From Phytophthora hibernalis (taxonomy: Eukaryota; Oomycota; Peronosporomycetes; Peronosporales; Peronosporaceae), in NCBI GenBank assembly GCA_012656075.1, contig JAAKBF010000049.1, positions 124,001 to 188,000 on the forward strand: a stretch of 64,000 bases of DNA, written 5' to 3'. The position numbers and the translations under genes are program-made. Every line of letters begins with the position of its first letter. Position 1 is the first letter of the stretch. The notes under the pieces were generated by a model. The model did not search any database and had not been told where the DNA came from. It saw only the letters and a program-made list of their open reading frames with translations. Below are positions 11,337 through 22,300 of this stretch, one piece after another.

Positions 11337-12398
11337 ATGCGCAAGTTGCCGTCGTCCGCCAGTGTCGGTAACCTGCAACCGCTCGTGGACGCGGACGCCT
11401 CGTCAAACGTCGCCCTCTACAGCAGCAATGCGTCCTCCATGATGATGCCTGCGTCTTCATCCCCGAGCGTCAATTGCAACGTCGGAAATAATAGCAATTC
11501 CCCAAATGTAGCCATGTCTGGAGTCTCAATGGACGTGAACAACGTGCTGCTAGCAAACGTTAATTCCAGTAGACAAATGTCAACTATTGTCAATGAGGGC
11601 CGAGGTGGCAAGAAGAGAGGTCTGGCTTATCGCCACACCAAGTTCCGTCGACTACTGGACGATGTCTGTGGTAAAAGTTACGAACGGCGAGGATGCAACT
11701 ACTGCGACGCTGTTTTCTCGTTCAAAGGAGGCACGACGAGTGCAGCTCTGCGTCACTTGAAGACGGCACATCCAGAGAGACTTGTGAGGAATGGAGGGGT
11801 GTCCGAGCAGCTGTCGATTCAAAGAGATTTCGTGGTCACAAGCGACAAGAATCGGGCGGTGAACGCACAGGTGGCAAGGAGAGATGAGCAATTTGATGCT
11901 TCGACGAGTGTGAACGGAGATTTTGATCAGAGGAGCGTGGAAATTACTGCTGCTGTTGATACAGCGGTGGCAGTTGCTAGTACTGTGGCGGAATCGGAAG
12001 AAGAAGGCTCGTTGCTATCGGTCGAGACAATGTCATCCGCTTCAAGAAATGATAGGAGGCGGCCGACCTCGAAGCGAAAACGAGGTGAAAATGAATTTAT
12101 CGTTCAAAATGAGGCAGTATCACCTTGTGGTGGCAATTCTAGTGAGCGTGGTAGCATGGTCGACAGCCAGCATGGGCATGATTCGTCTTCGAAGCTTACA
12201 GCAAGTCAAACTGCTATCGTGCACTTCCTGCATCATTACGCTAACGAGCTGCCGCATCCAGCAATGCGGCTTCGCTTCGCCAAGCATCTCACTCACTACG
12301 TTGCCGAGGCAGAAATGTATAATGTTCTGGACCCAGCCACGCAGCTCGAGTACGTTCGTGAATTCACCCACCCAGTCCCTCCCAACATGCAAAGGTAA
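11337..12398 (+). CDS. BED-type zinc-finger protein
   Basis: A single frame of 353 residues from ATG 11337 to TAA. After a Ser/Asn-rich low-complexity N-terminus (residues 1-90) comes a BED finger at about residues 100-145. It has C-x2-C in 'GCNYCDAVFSFKGG' and H-x4-H in 'LRHLKTAHPE', with conserved aromatic residues before it. BED fingers bind DNA and are shared by chromatin-boundary proteins and hAT transposases. A Ser/Glu-rich linker contains a basic 'RRRPTSKRKR' stretch that could act as a nuclear localisation signal, followed by a helical C-terminal segment ('HFLHHYANELPHPAMRLRF'). There is no transposase core, so a nuclear DNA-binding factor is the simplest reading. It converges with the START-FYVE gene, 50 bp away. 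Confidence 0.75.
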   Translation: MRKLPSSASVGNLQPLVDADASSNVALYSSNASSMMMPASSSPSVNCNVGNNSNSPNVAMSGVSMDVNNVLLANVNSSRQMSTIVNEGRGGKKRGLAYRHTKFRRLLDDVCGKSYERRGCNYCDAVFSFKGGTTSAALRHLKTAHPERLVRNGGVSEQLSIQRDFVVTSDKNRAVNAQVARRDEQFDASTSVNGDFDQRSVEITAAVDTAVAVASTVAESEEEGSLLSVETMSSASRNDRRRPTSKRKRGENEFIVQNEAVSPCGGNSSERGSMVDSQHGHDSSSKLTASQTAIVHFLHHYANELPHPAMRLRFAKHLTHYVAEAEMYNVLDPATQLEYVREFTHPVPPNMQR

Positions 12399-12448
12399 AC
12401 TCAACATGACCAGTTTTTTACATATGAATACGTTGTTGTACTCTCAAG

Positions 12449-14379
12449 CTAGAAGCGTCCGTAGAGATCCATTCGAAACGTGTCCTCATTTTCTCGCTGG
12501 CGATTTCTCCTGTCTCCGTTGGTTGACTTGCTGTTACGAGTCACAGGTGCAACAGGTTTTCTCTCCGTGTGTTCAGGTGGTGCTGATCTGGAAAGAAGTC
12601 CGTCATCGGTTTGAAAATTATCACGTATTGAGAGTTTCTTTTTCGCTTTCTGCACAAGAACCTCGCGTCGACGCGAGTCTAGTCGATCTTCCAGTTCATT
12701 TAGCCGTTGTCGTCGCTCAAGATACAAAATGTGAGCCTTTTCAGCTTCACTGTGTGGCGAGCCGTCAGAATCCTCGGCGTAAATGTCCTCCGTGTCCAAA
12801 ACAGTCTTCGCCACAGGATAGATCTCAGCTATCGTATTTCCTGCTGCTCCGTTGTTCGGCGCTGGGACAATTATTTGCCGCACCATCGACAGTCGATTCG
12901 TTGCTGCGGCTTCAGCTGCTGCAGCCTCAGGGTTAGTAAGGAACGTTGTCTGCCTCCATCGCTTTTCATGCTGTGGCTCGATATTTTCCTGCTCTTTTTC
13001 TGGCTCATGTGCGTCTTCAAACTCCAATTCATCTCGATTGAACTGTGGCCTCTTCGGATTGTCACTTGATCTGCCCAATACGTCGTAGTTCTGAAACAGT
13101 CCGTCATAATTCGGTGTGTGTGCTCCTCCTCGAACCATCGCTGCTGGTGAGCTGTGTCTCCGCGGCTCTTTTCCAGCTCTAGGACTTGATTCCTTCTTGC
13201 TTTTCTTCCAGAACTTAAAGTTGCTCTTGCTGCCAGTGCTCCCATTAGAGCCTCCCGAGTAGCTCTCTCTCTCCTTGTCTTTGGAGCTTCCTCCAGTAGA
13301 ACTGCTACTTGCAGACGCCGACGTATTGTGCGGTGCATTTCTCTTTGCTCTCAAAATATCAATCCGAGCCAAACACTTGTTGCAGAACGCGTCGGTCTCA
13401 GGTTCATGCGTCCGTGAATTCAACGAGAAGACAGTCTTCCGCTCATAGCACTTCTGACACACCAACTTCTTGCAAATACAACAGACCCTCAATGGATCCA
13501 TCACCTTCTTCCTCGATCCACAACGCAGACACGACTTGCTATTCAGCACCGGTCGTACTTTTGCCTTGCGTGCATACCCCGACAGAATCTTCGCGCGTGC
13601 ACAATCCGGTAACCGCGTAACCATGAGCACTCGATCCGCCATTTCCGTTTCAGCTGTTCGTCTCGACGACGCAGACGTCCTACAATCATAGTCCACGAGC
13701 GTAAAGCATTCCACAAGATCATCACACACTTTCCGGAACAAAAAACACAAGGCGATATCTGCTCTTCTCAATCCAGGTCCTCGAGCCACATGCAACGGCC
13801 ACTCCGGTTTACTCAACGACAGTAAAACATGGTACGCCAACTCCTGACTCCCCTGTTTATCGTCTGCGAACGCCACCCCCATACGTTCATATGTGACTAA
13901 ATCACACTCCTGACCTTCTCCAAGAGTCGAATTGGAACATGAAACATCGATATTTTTCTTCCAAGAGTACCATTTCACGCCTGCAAACCGGAACGGAGCA
14001 GCTCGCGGTTGTCTCCTCTCTGCAATCATGAGCACAGCAGCGTCCACCGCCGTGTTCCCACTTGGATACAGTATAGCTTGGGTGGTGAGCAGTTCTTGGT
14101 CATCTTCGACGTACAGTCCCCTAAAACATCATGTAGACTGGCATCTAGGAATCCATTGCCAACCACACGGCGTTTATGACTGTCAACGCCTTGACGGGTG
14201 GATGACACGGCTTGATGTACCGTCATCTGGTCCCTTCTAGCCAGGAACTTCCACTCACTCGGGTCCAATCGGGAGCTGTCGAAACCTGCAAAAGCTGCCA
14301 ACGTCTCACCCAGAAGCTCTTCACTACGACGATCACATTGGAATCGTTCTTCTCGGGACAATAAATGGGCATTGGCCAT
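12449..14379 (-). CDS. START-FYVE domain protein, one frame break
   Basis: From ATG 14379 the first frame gives the N-terminal half of a START-like lipid-binding domain ('VVGNGFLDASLHDVL'). After a one-base slip near 14118-14126 the second frame runs to a stop at 12449. It holds the rest of START ('PFRFAGVKWYSWKK', 'CFTLVDYDCR') and then a FYVE-type zinc finger ('SCLRCGSRKK', 'CCICKKLVCQKC', 'FCNKCLARI'). FYVE fingers bind phosphatidylinositol 3-phosphate on endosomes. The C-terminal 280 residues are Ser/Lys-rich, charged and probably disordered. The START-FYVE fusion is a large, characteristic oomycete family. The break lies where a run of four A's meets a T and four C's on the plus strand, so a missing base in the assembly is plausible. 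Otherwise this is a recent pseudogene. Confidence 0.78.
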
Positions 14380-14577
14380 CGTGAAGAGATCGAGAAAGGA
14401 GAAGTGATGCAGAAGGTAGCCAAGGTGAGATGAGAGATATGAGACCTTACACTATTTTATGTGCTGACCACAGTGCTGGTTAGATAGAGATTTGGTGATG
14501 AGACTTTCGTGGTCGGGTATTCGATTGATCATTCGATACTTTTGGTTAGGACTTTTACGTGAATAGATATGTACGTG
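14380..14577. promoter_or_regulatory. upstream region of START-FYVE gene
   Basis: A/T-rich 200 bases between the START-FYVE start codon and the end of the SANT/MADF-like relic. It presumably contains the promoter. No specific motif assigned. Confidence 0.3.
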
Positions 14578-15463
14578 TCAACGGCGTGGGTTGTCCACTT
14601 CCATGATGTCGAGGTATTCCCGGACTTCTGCCGGGGTTTTTCCAGCTTCCACCAGTTTGATCAGGACGTCTGCGCGTAGTTTCTGTTTCATCTCCTCCTG
14701 TCGCGCGTGTAGTTCCGTCTGCTTAAATTCGAGTTCCTGTCTTCTCACATCAAGACGTTGACTTTCGACCCGCAGCGCGCAGTCACTCCCTGCTGTGAGC
14801 TCCTGCAGTGGACTGGACGTCACCAACGCATCCTCCGTCTCAAACGACCGTTAAAGCCGTGGTCTCCGTCTCGGAGGGCGTGGCCTCCTGCTCTTCACTC
14901 AATATACTCCTCATCGGGTCGACGAGGGTCAATGCGTGCTACGGAGACGAAGGTCTACTGCCCTCGGATTTTTGCTCCAGACTCAGGGACCGAAACCTAC
15001 CGGTATCTCCATCAGGACCGAAGAGTGCTGGTAGATGGACGGGAGGTCTCCCGAACTGCTGCGTTTGGCTTTGCGGTAGACGCCCAAGAAGCTCTCGAAG
15101 CGACTTCTCGCCGTCTTTGCCGTCCACTCGGTGAGTGCCACGCGGTTCATGTATTGGGCCAGTGACCGGTAGCCGTCGTATTTCTTGGGTCTTTTGACTG
15201 CGGGTGACGTGTTTGGGGTGGGGACGTCGTTCGGTTTGGGTTTCGTGAGCAGGTCGAAGTTCCCGGGAAGTTCGAGCCAATCGAGCAAACACTCGCGTTG
15301 CGCTTCCGTCGTGGGGAAAACGTGCGCTTCCCCAATTAGAACGACCCGGGCGTGTCCGTCTCGTAGCCGCTTACCGGGGACGACATTGAAGATGTGTGCA
15401 CCGACGAAACGGGTACGTTGTGGTACACCGACGGAATGTGCGGTCGGCGATTGCCATGCGACT
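14578..15463 (-). pseudogene. SANT/MADF-like oomycete family gene, broken
   Basis: Reading from 15463 towards 14578, the minus strand shows a trihelix/SANT-like domain. It includes 'ECLLDWLELPGNFDLL' and 'YRSLAQYMNRVALTEWTAKT' followed by 'ARSRFESFLGVYRKAK', a pattern I associate with a large oomycete nuclear family. The frame stops near 14983. A coiled-coil tail typical of the same family ('LRADVLIKLVEAGKTPAEVREYL') resumes at about 14826 and ends at 14578. About 150 bases in between are out of frame, with stops. The Mutator-like element is inserted immediately upstream (target duplication 15464-15472), which cuts the gene off from its original 5' region. Function is unknown; family members are probably DNA-binding. 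Confidence 0.55.
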
Positions 15464-15472
15464 TGACAGGTT
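15464..15472. repeat. 9-bp target-site duplication (left copy)
   Basis: TGACAGGTT immediately precedes the left terminal inverted repeat and is repeated exactly at 18254-18262. Nine bases is the usual duplication length for Mutator-like elements. Confidence 0.95.
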
Positions 15473-15588
15473 GGGGAAATTGCAAATCGGTCAGGTAAAC
15501 GGGTGGGCAATTGCTATTCGGTCAGGTGGTTGCTGTTCGGTCAAGCCTTTGAGAATGGGCAATTGCTGCTCGGTCAGGTGGTTGCTTT
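15473..15588 (+). repeat. left terminal inverted repeat of MULE
   Basis: Begins GGGGAAATTG and carries two spaced copies of a 'GGGCAATTGCT...TCGGTCAGGTGGTTGCT' module. It is inverted at 18138-18253 with five mismatches that I could count. The internal repeats are likely transposase binding sites. Confidence 0.92.
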
Positions 15589-15649
15589 TCGTCCAGGTGG
15601 ACAACTTAACCGGCCATTTTCAAGTTGTCTACTATTAATACTGCGCAAA

Positions 15650-16111
15650 ATGTTCTTCAGCTCACAACCGTCAAGTTCGAATCCCACCACCACGGATATA
15701 TCATAAGGCGATAGTAAAGCTAGTAGACGGCTGGAGGAAGGAGCGCCAAGTGTACAACATGTACCACCCGAGCACACCAACGTTCTACTACGACAACCCG
15801 AGCACCATGTGCCGAGTGAACGCAGTCGCCAACACGGAGACGGGGAACTGACGAAGGAGCTGCAGTGTACCGACACCAACACGTCGTTGGTCGAGGCTTC
15901 GCAAGACAGCAGCTTTTTCTGGACGTACGCAGCCAATGTGCGCAACAATAACACCACGTTCCCTATTGATGCCAACTGATACAGTCTCATGCTACATGAC
16001 GGCACCTTCGACGTGGAACTCTGTGCGATCACGCTGCTGACGATCTACGCCATTATTGCCGGTATCCTCGACGTCAACTTCCTTATGAGCAAACATTCGA
16101 GTTACTCGTGA
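15650..16111 (+). pseudogene. decayed coding fragment inside the MULE, possible captured host gene
   Basis: On the plus strand, opposite to the transposase, there is protein-like sequence with Asn/Thr-rich, extracellular-looking character. The segment 'VYNMYHPSTPTFYYDNPS' is followed by a stop. After a one-base shift come 'ELQCTDTNTSLVEASQDS' and 'FFWTYAANVRNNNTTFPID', a stop, and then a hydrophobic 'ELCAITLLTIYAIIAGILD' segment that could span a membrane. None of this belongs to MULE proteins. I do not recognise the source gene. Capture of host fragments between TIRs (Pack-MULE behaviour) is known in plants, so this is an inference by analogy. It could also be a remnant of an accessory element gene. 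Confidence 0.4.
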
Positions 16112-16164
16112 TCAAGAATATATAAGGAACATATTAACCGTCAATGTACCTACGATCTTTCTGA

Positions 16165-18010
16165 TTATATATGCAACGAGCTCGCTGCAGAGCTAGGTAT
16201 GTGTTCGTTGTCACTGAGCGTTTTAGCGTACTCTCTGCGAGCTTTCAGTTTTTGATACCGTGCTTGACGTCGTTCGTTTAGAACTTGCCTTCGTTCGCAT
16301 GTGCGGATGTTGTGTCCTCGCTTGTGGCATCGCGAACAAACAATCGGCGAATCCTCTGGAATCACTTCTCCGCGATTCGAACTCGTTTGTTTTGTTTTGG
16401 TCGTCCCGCTCGGTTGTACTTGGGTGGAGGTGCTGTAATCTCATCAGAGACCGCGGAATCGATATCGATAGGTACAAGCGCGTTCTCGAAAATGGATTGC
16501 AGGCATCCATATCGGTAGTATGGAGCGACTGACGTGAGGACCGACAAGTGAAGCTTCTGTAAGGCAGCGCACGCGTGTACGCACGGATACTGGTATTCCA
16601 CCCATAACCCGCATGTGCAGTGATTGGCGTCAAGATTTACCACACGATAGAGACCATTTTTGCGTTCGACGTTGTACATCGTGTCCGACTGTGGTATAAC
16701 ATCCCGTGTACGCCCTGTCTTTTTGTTGATGTTGAGCTTTTTCATCACCGAGGGTATGATGTCCATAGCATTGTGTCGGCTGTACTTTTGTTTAAGACCA
16801 AAAGCTCTCTTCATCACCATCTGTGTTATGCCCGCAACAACTTTTAGATGTGACCTCGCCTGAAATCGCCGATGCTGCTGTTGACAAACTCGGCTGAGTT
16901 GGAAGTAACAATACCATATCTTGGAACACGAAAGTATGCCGAAAGCCAGATCGAGTCATCGATATCCTTCAAATACTCGACTGCTTCAACGCTTCGTTGC
17001 TCAATCTCTTCATAAATGTTCTCTAACTCCTTCTTGTCCGTCTCTTTCGCTAGTTTGATCACCAACCCATCGAAACGGGTTTTGAACGCGTCAATGACAT
17101 TGCGTTTGATATTTTCGGCGCATGCACCATGAGGCACTCGTGGAAACACTTGGCGGACAGCAGGAGTGACGCCTTTTCTCTATCGCTGATAATGAAGAAA
17201 TCCGACAGTTCGGCGACACAAGGTAATGCTTGCAAAATATGCTCCAAAACCATTTCCAGTCAGCTGTACATTCGGCTGCATTGGCAATGGCAATACCCAC
17301 AACAAGGATGTCATGTGCCCCTGTCATCGTCGACGCCACGTACAGAGAGCCACGGTCTGCCCCCTTAAATGACAAACGTCAAGAGCGATCATCGGTATGC
17401 AGTAACGAAATGCTTGGTCGTACCCGCCGTAGATAATGCACATACGCTTGAACATGCTGTGTTCGTCGCGATTCGTCACTGTCCCTGGGTTACTTGCCGC
17501 GAACAAGTCCAAATAACTTTGCAGATACTGATAGCTTTTCTGCACACTATAAGTCGATCCTTCCTCGAGCTGTTTAAGGGCACGCCACGCCGCGTGCTTA
17601 GAAATAGTGATACCATACACGCGACGTGCCCATGTTACAACCAGACAAGATGTTTTCGTTTCGTTCGAACTCGCAATACAGTCCCGGGCAACTTCAACAA
17701 TGAACGCATGACTGACGTTAGATGGTTGCCGCTGTCGTAAATCTGTGTGTGCGACGTGGGTGCTTGAGTGGCTCTCATTTAGGAAAGTTACACGCACAAC
17801 TCCTGCCTTCACGGAGAGGGATCCCCGTACTTGAAACGTGCAGTCTACGTGTGAGCTGCAGATCACTTTGAGGTAATCTCGACGGTTTGTTGGCTTGTTG
17901 TGAGCAAAGCCGTGATACGCGCAGTATCGCTCTAAATAGTACTTCAACGCCCTGATACTTGTAAACTCCATTCCTTTTTCCAGACCGATGTCATCGTCGC
18001 CTTCCTCCAT
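16165..18010 (-). pseudogene. MULE transposase with FAR1-like, DDE, SWIM and zinc-knuckle regions, frameshifted
   Basis: From ATG 18010 the order is as follows. A FAR1-like N-terminal domain ('YYLERYCAYHGFAHNKP', 'VICSSHVDCTFQVRG') comes first. Next is the first catalytic block 'MIALDVCHLRG', continuing in another frame as 'GADRGSLYVASTMTGAHDI'. Then 'FFIISDREKASLLLSAKCF' holds the second acid, followed by 'GACAENIKRNVIDAFKTRF'. A SWIM zinc finger ('CTCGLWVEYQYPCVHACAAL') follows, and finally a CCHC zinc knuckle ('CSRCHKRGHNIRTC'). The frame changes near 17363, 17200, 17130, 16840 and 16365. The first lies in a run of A's and G's and needs one missing base. The interval after 'EFVNSSIGDF' is shorter than in relatives, suggesting an internal deletion. 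Upstream and downstream are the element's own TIRs. Confidence 0.85.
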
Positions 18011-18137
18011 CGGCGATGTCTTGTTCACTTGAGCGCAGATTTCGTTATGAACAACTTGCGGCATCACGTACGTACACGTATGTACACGCACTATTAATAT
18101 CATTCATATTTAGAATTTACAACCGTCTCCATCCAAT

Positions 18138-18253
18138 AAAGCAACCACCTGACCGAATAGCAATTGCCCATTCTCAAAGGCTTGACCGAATAGCAACCAC
18201 CTGACCGAACAGCAATTGCCCACCCGTTTACCTGACCGATTTCCAATTTCCCC
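18138..18253 (-). repeat. right terminal inverted repeat of MULE
   Basis: Inverted copy of 15473-15588, ending CAATTTCCCC at 18253, with the same paired internal modules. Confidence 0.92.
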
Positions 18254-18262
18254 TGACAGGTT
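18254..18262. repeat. 9-bp target-site duplication (right copy)
   Basis: TGACAGGTT, identical to 15464-15472. Confidence 0.95.
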
Positions 18263-18579
18263 TGAGGTCACTAAAGTGAGTGGTTTGACCAGAAAAGGGG
18301 ATAAAACGTCAGGCAAGGATGCTTCCTAGCGAAATAATACTGAGGTGGGACTGCGCCACAAGACGAGCATGTCAATTACTCTTATTGCTCATCACTGTAA
18401 GGGAAAGCTGGGTGATCAACTACGATGCAGCCGGGTATGACACGACCGTGTTTGTTTCTTCATTAGAGTGACGGTGATAAACACCAGATAATAGGTAGTC
18501 AAGTAAGAGTACGCACCTGCAGCGAACAATCGGCAATCTGATACTCCTCCAGCTTGAGGTGAGGTCACCAGCATATACG
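18263..18579. other. spacer between the MULE and the tandem array
   Basis: About 320 bases with no gene recognised. It ends in '...CAGCATATACG' directly before the first CTTGCCTGG boundary of the array. Confidence 0.5.
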
Positions 18580-19333
18580 CTTGCCTGGTGGAGCCAACCA
18601 AACCAACACCGTGTCTTCTTCCATCTTCGCGTTCAGTCTTCCTCTTCTGCAACACGCCGCCAACAAACCGAGAACAAACAGACCCACACAGATCAACACA
18701 CCAGAACCAGTCGCGAAACACCACCTCACCAAACACCATCACAAACAACACTCCACAAACAACGTCGTCCATCACCACATCGTTCGTACCCACAAACAAC
18801 ACTCCACAAACAACGTCGTCCATCATCACATCGTTCGTACCCACAAAGTAAAAGCCACAAACAACTGCACACTGCACACTGCACACCGCAACTCTTAACT
18901 GCTGCAAAGATATCCACACACGTACACACTTCGATCACACCGGGACTCCAAAATCCCACCCGCAGCACTCACACTCACACCCACACCAACACGAACACAC
19001 GAGCCGAGGCACGAAATGCAAACAAATACATCCACCAATCCACAACAAAGTTATTTCATCAACCACATACACCTTCAACACAGACCTGCCTGCTATATCT
19101 CGACCTCCTTGTATTCTTCTGCGCGTGTACTCCACATACGTCTCTGCGTCGGTCTGCACAGCATACCACATATCTAGCCTTTACGACAAAAGACGAGCGA
19201 GACCAGTTACCTACCAAGCCTTGGTGGTGACCAAGGTGCGCGAAGCTACGCGCGTTCGTCGAACCTGCATGCCACAACCTCCCCGAAGCGTGTGTTTTGA
19301 TCAGAGCAGCAACAGCAAAAGACAATATTTACA
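18580..19333 (+). repeat. first array unit, truncated and diverged
   Basis: This unit keeps the CTTGCCTGGTGGAG start, then has different sequence for about 70 bases. It jumps to the part of the unit beginning 'AAACCGAGAAC', so the segment holding the signal-peptide-like ORF is missing. It holds two 51-bp internal repeats. Diverged edge copies are expected when arrays are homogenised by unequal exchange. Confidence 0.85.
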
Positions 19334-22300
19334 CTTGCCTGGTGGAGACGGCCAGTCGAATTCGGTGTCTTCTTGCTTCTTTGCACCAGCCTTGCTGTTC
19401 CTCCGCCTTCACACGAACTCGACGCCATCACTGCACGAAAAATACCGACGAACCACACCACACACGCCACCATAGTCACCCCTTCACTTGGACCTGCACC
19501 CTGAACTCACCGCTGTGTCCCGCACCCCGGACTTGATAACTATATGAAGCCGTCGCCGCCTGCACCGAATACGTTTTGCAAAATGAGCTTTCGACGCGCA
19601 CCAATATTCCTTCTGGTAGGTACCATCTTCTTCAACTCGAATTCACCAACTAACAGTAATCCATCACCAACAAGTAAGCACACAAAATGACACGCACAGT
19701 TTACTTCACGATCCATTCACGAAACTCCAAACCGAGAACAAACAGACCCACACAGATCATCACACCAGAACCAGTCGCGAAACACCACCTCACCAACACC
19801 ATCACAAACAACACTCCACAAACAACGTCGTCCATCACCACATCGTTCGTACCCACAAACAACACTCCACAAACAACGTCGTCCATCATCACATCGTTCG
19901 TACCCACAAAGTAAAAGCCACAAACAACTGCACACTGCACACTGCACACCGCAACTCTTAACTGCTGCAAAGATATCCACACACGTACACACTTCGATCA
20001 CACCGGGACTCCAAAATCCCACCCGCAGCACTCACACTCACACCCACACCAACACGAACACACACGAGCCGAGGCACGAAATGCAAACAAATACATCCAC
20101 CAATCCACAACAAAAGTTATTTCATCAACCACATACACCTTCAACACAGACCTGCCTGCTATATCTCGACCTCCTTGTATTCTTCTGCGCGTACTCCACA
20201 TACGTCTCTGCGTCGGTCTGCACAGCATACCACATATCTAGCCTTTACGACAAAAGACGAGCGAGACCAGTTACCTACCAAGCCTTGGTGGTGACCAAGG
20301 TGCGCGAAGCTACGCGCGTTCGTCGAACCTGCATGCCACAACCTCCCGAAGCGTGTGTTTTGATCAGAGCAGCAACAGCAAAAGACAATATTTACACTTG
20401 CCTGGTGGAGACGGCCAGTCGAATTCGGTGTCTTCTTTCTTCTTTGCACCAGCCTTGCTGTTCCTCCGCCTTCACACGAACTCGACGCCATCACTGCACG
20501 AAAAATACCGACGAACCACACCACACACGCCACCATAGTCACCCCTTCACTTGGACCTGCACCCTGAACTCACCGCTGTGTCCCGCACCCCGGACTTGAT
20601 AACTATACGAAGCCGTCGCCGCCTGCACCGAATACGTTTTGCAAAATGAGCTTTCGACGCGCACCAATATTCCTTCTGGTAGGTACCATCTTCTTCAACT
20701 CGAATTCACCAACAAATAGTAATCCATCACCAACAAGTAAGCACACAAAATGACACGCACAGTTTACTTCACGATCCGTTCACGAAACTCCAAACCGAGA
20801 ACAAACAGACCCACACAGATCATCACACCAGAACCAGTCGCGAAACACCACCTCACCAACACCATCACAAACAACACTCCACAAACAACGTCGTCCATCA
20901 CCACATCGTTCGTACCCACAAACAACACTCCACAAACAACGTCGTCCATCACCACATCGTTCGTACCCACAAACAACACTCCACAAACAACGTCGTCCAT
21001 CATCACATCGTTCGTACCCACAAAGTAAAAGCCACAAACAACTGCACACTGCACACTGCACACCGCAACTCTTAACTGCTGCAAAGATATCCACACACGT
21101 ACACACTTCGATCACACCGGGACTCCAAAATCCCACCCGCAGCACTCACACTCACACCCACACCAACACGAACACACACGAGCCGAGGCACGAAATGCAA
21201 ACAAATACATCCACCAATCCACAACAAAAGTTATTTCATCAACCACATACACCTTCAACACAGACCTGCCTGCTATATCTCGACCTCCTTGTATTCTTCT
21301 GCGCGTGTACTCACATACGTCTCTGCGTCGGTCTGCACAGCATACCACATATCTAGCCTTTACGACAAAAGACGAGCGAGACCAGTTACCTACCAAGCCT
21401 TGGTGGTGACCAAGGTGCGCGAAGCTACGCGCGTTCGTCGAACCTGCATGCCACAACCTCCCCGAAGCGTGTGTTTTGATCAGAGCAGCAACAGCAAAAG
21501 ACAATATTTACACTTGCCTGGTGGAGACGGCCAGTCGAATTCGGTGTCTTCTTGCTTCTTTGCACCAGCCTTGCTGTTCCTCCGCCTTCACACGAACTCG
21601 ACGCCATCACTGCACGAAAAATACCGACGAACCACACCACACACGCCACCATAGTCACCCCTTCACTTGGACCTGCACCCTGAACTCACCGCTGTGTCCC
21701 GCACCCCGGACTTGATAACTATACGAAGCCGTCGCCGCCTGCACCGAATACGTTTTGCAAAATGAGCTGACGCGCACCAATATTCCTTCTGGTAGGTACC
21801 ATCTTCTTCAACTCGAATTCACCAACAAATAGTAATCCATCGCCAACAAGTAAGCACACAAATGACACGCACAGTTTACTTACGATCCGTTCACGAAACT
21901 CCAAACCGAGAACAAACAGACCCACACAGATCATCACACCAGAACCAGTCATGAAACACCACCTCACCAACACCATCACAAACAACACTCCACAAACAAC
22001 GTCGTCCATCACCACATCGTTCGTACCCACAAACAACACTCCACAAACAACGTCGTCCATCACCACATCGTTCGTACCCACAAACAACACTCCACAAACA
22101 ACGTCGTCCATCATCACATCGTTCGTACCCACAAAGTAAAAGCCACAAACAACTGCACACTGCACACTGCACACCGCAACTCTTAACTGCTGCAAAGATA
22201 TCCACACACGTACACACTTCGATCACACCGGGACTCCAAAATCCCACCCGCAGCACTCACACTCACACCCACACCAACACGAACACACACGAGCCGAGGC

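Larger units (their letters stand above)
15473..18253 (-). mobile_element. complete Mutator-like element (MULE), 2781 bp
   Basis: The element is bounded by 116-bp terminal inverted repeats (15473-15588 and 18138-18253) that match at about 111 of 116 positions. Outside them is a perfect 9-bp duplication. Inside lies a transposase gene on the minus strand (18010-16165) with several frame breaks, and a non-transposase coding fragment near the left end (15650-16110). Long TIRs plus a 9-bp duplication and a MULE-type transposase identify the superfamily. High TIR identity and an unchanged target duplication suggest insertion not long ago in evolutionary terms. As read it cannot make a full transposase, but the ends look competent for mobilisation in trans. 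Confidence 0.93.

Noticed and set aside
11923..12936. Plus-strand frame of 337 residues overlapping the BED-finger and START-FYVE genes
   Set aside because: It is a shadow of both genes in another frame, with no domain of its own.
12707..13088. Plus-strand frames opposite the START-FYVE gene
   Set aside because: Antisense of a low-complexity charged region; hydrophobic/Cys-rich composition is an artefact.
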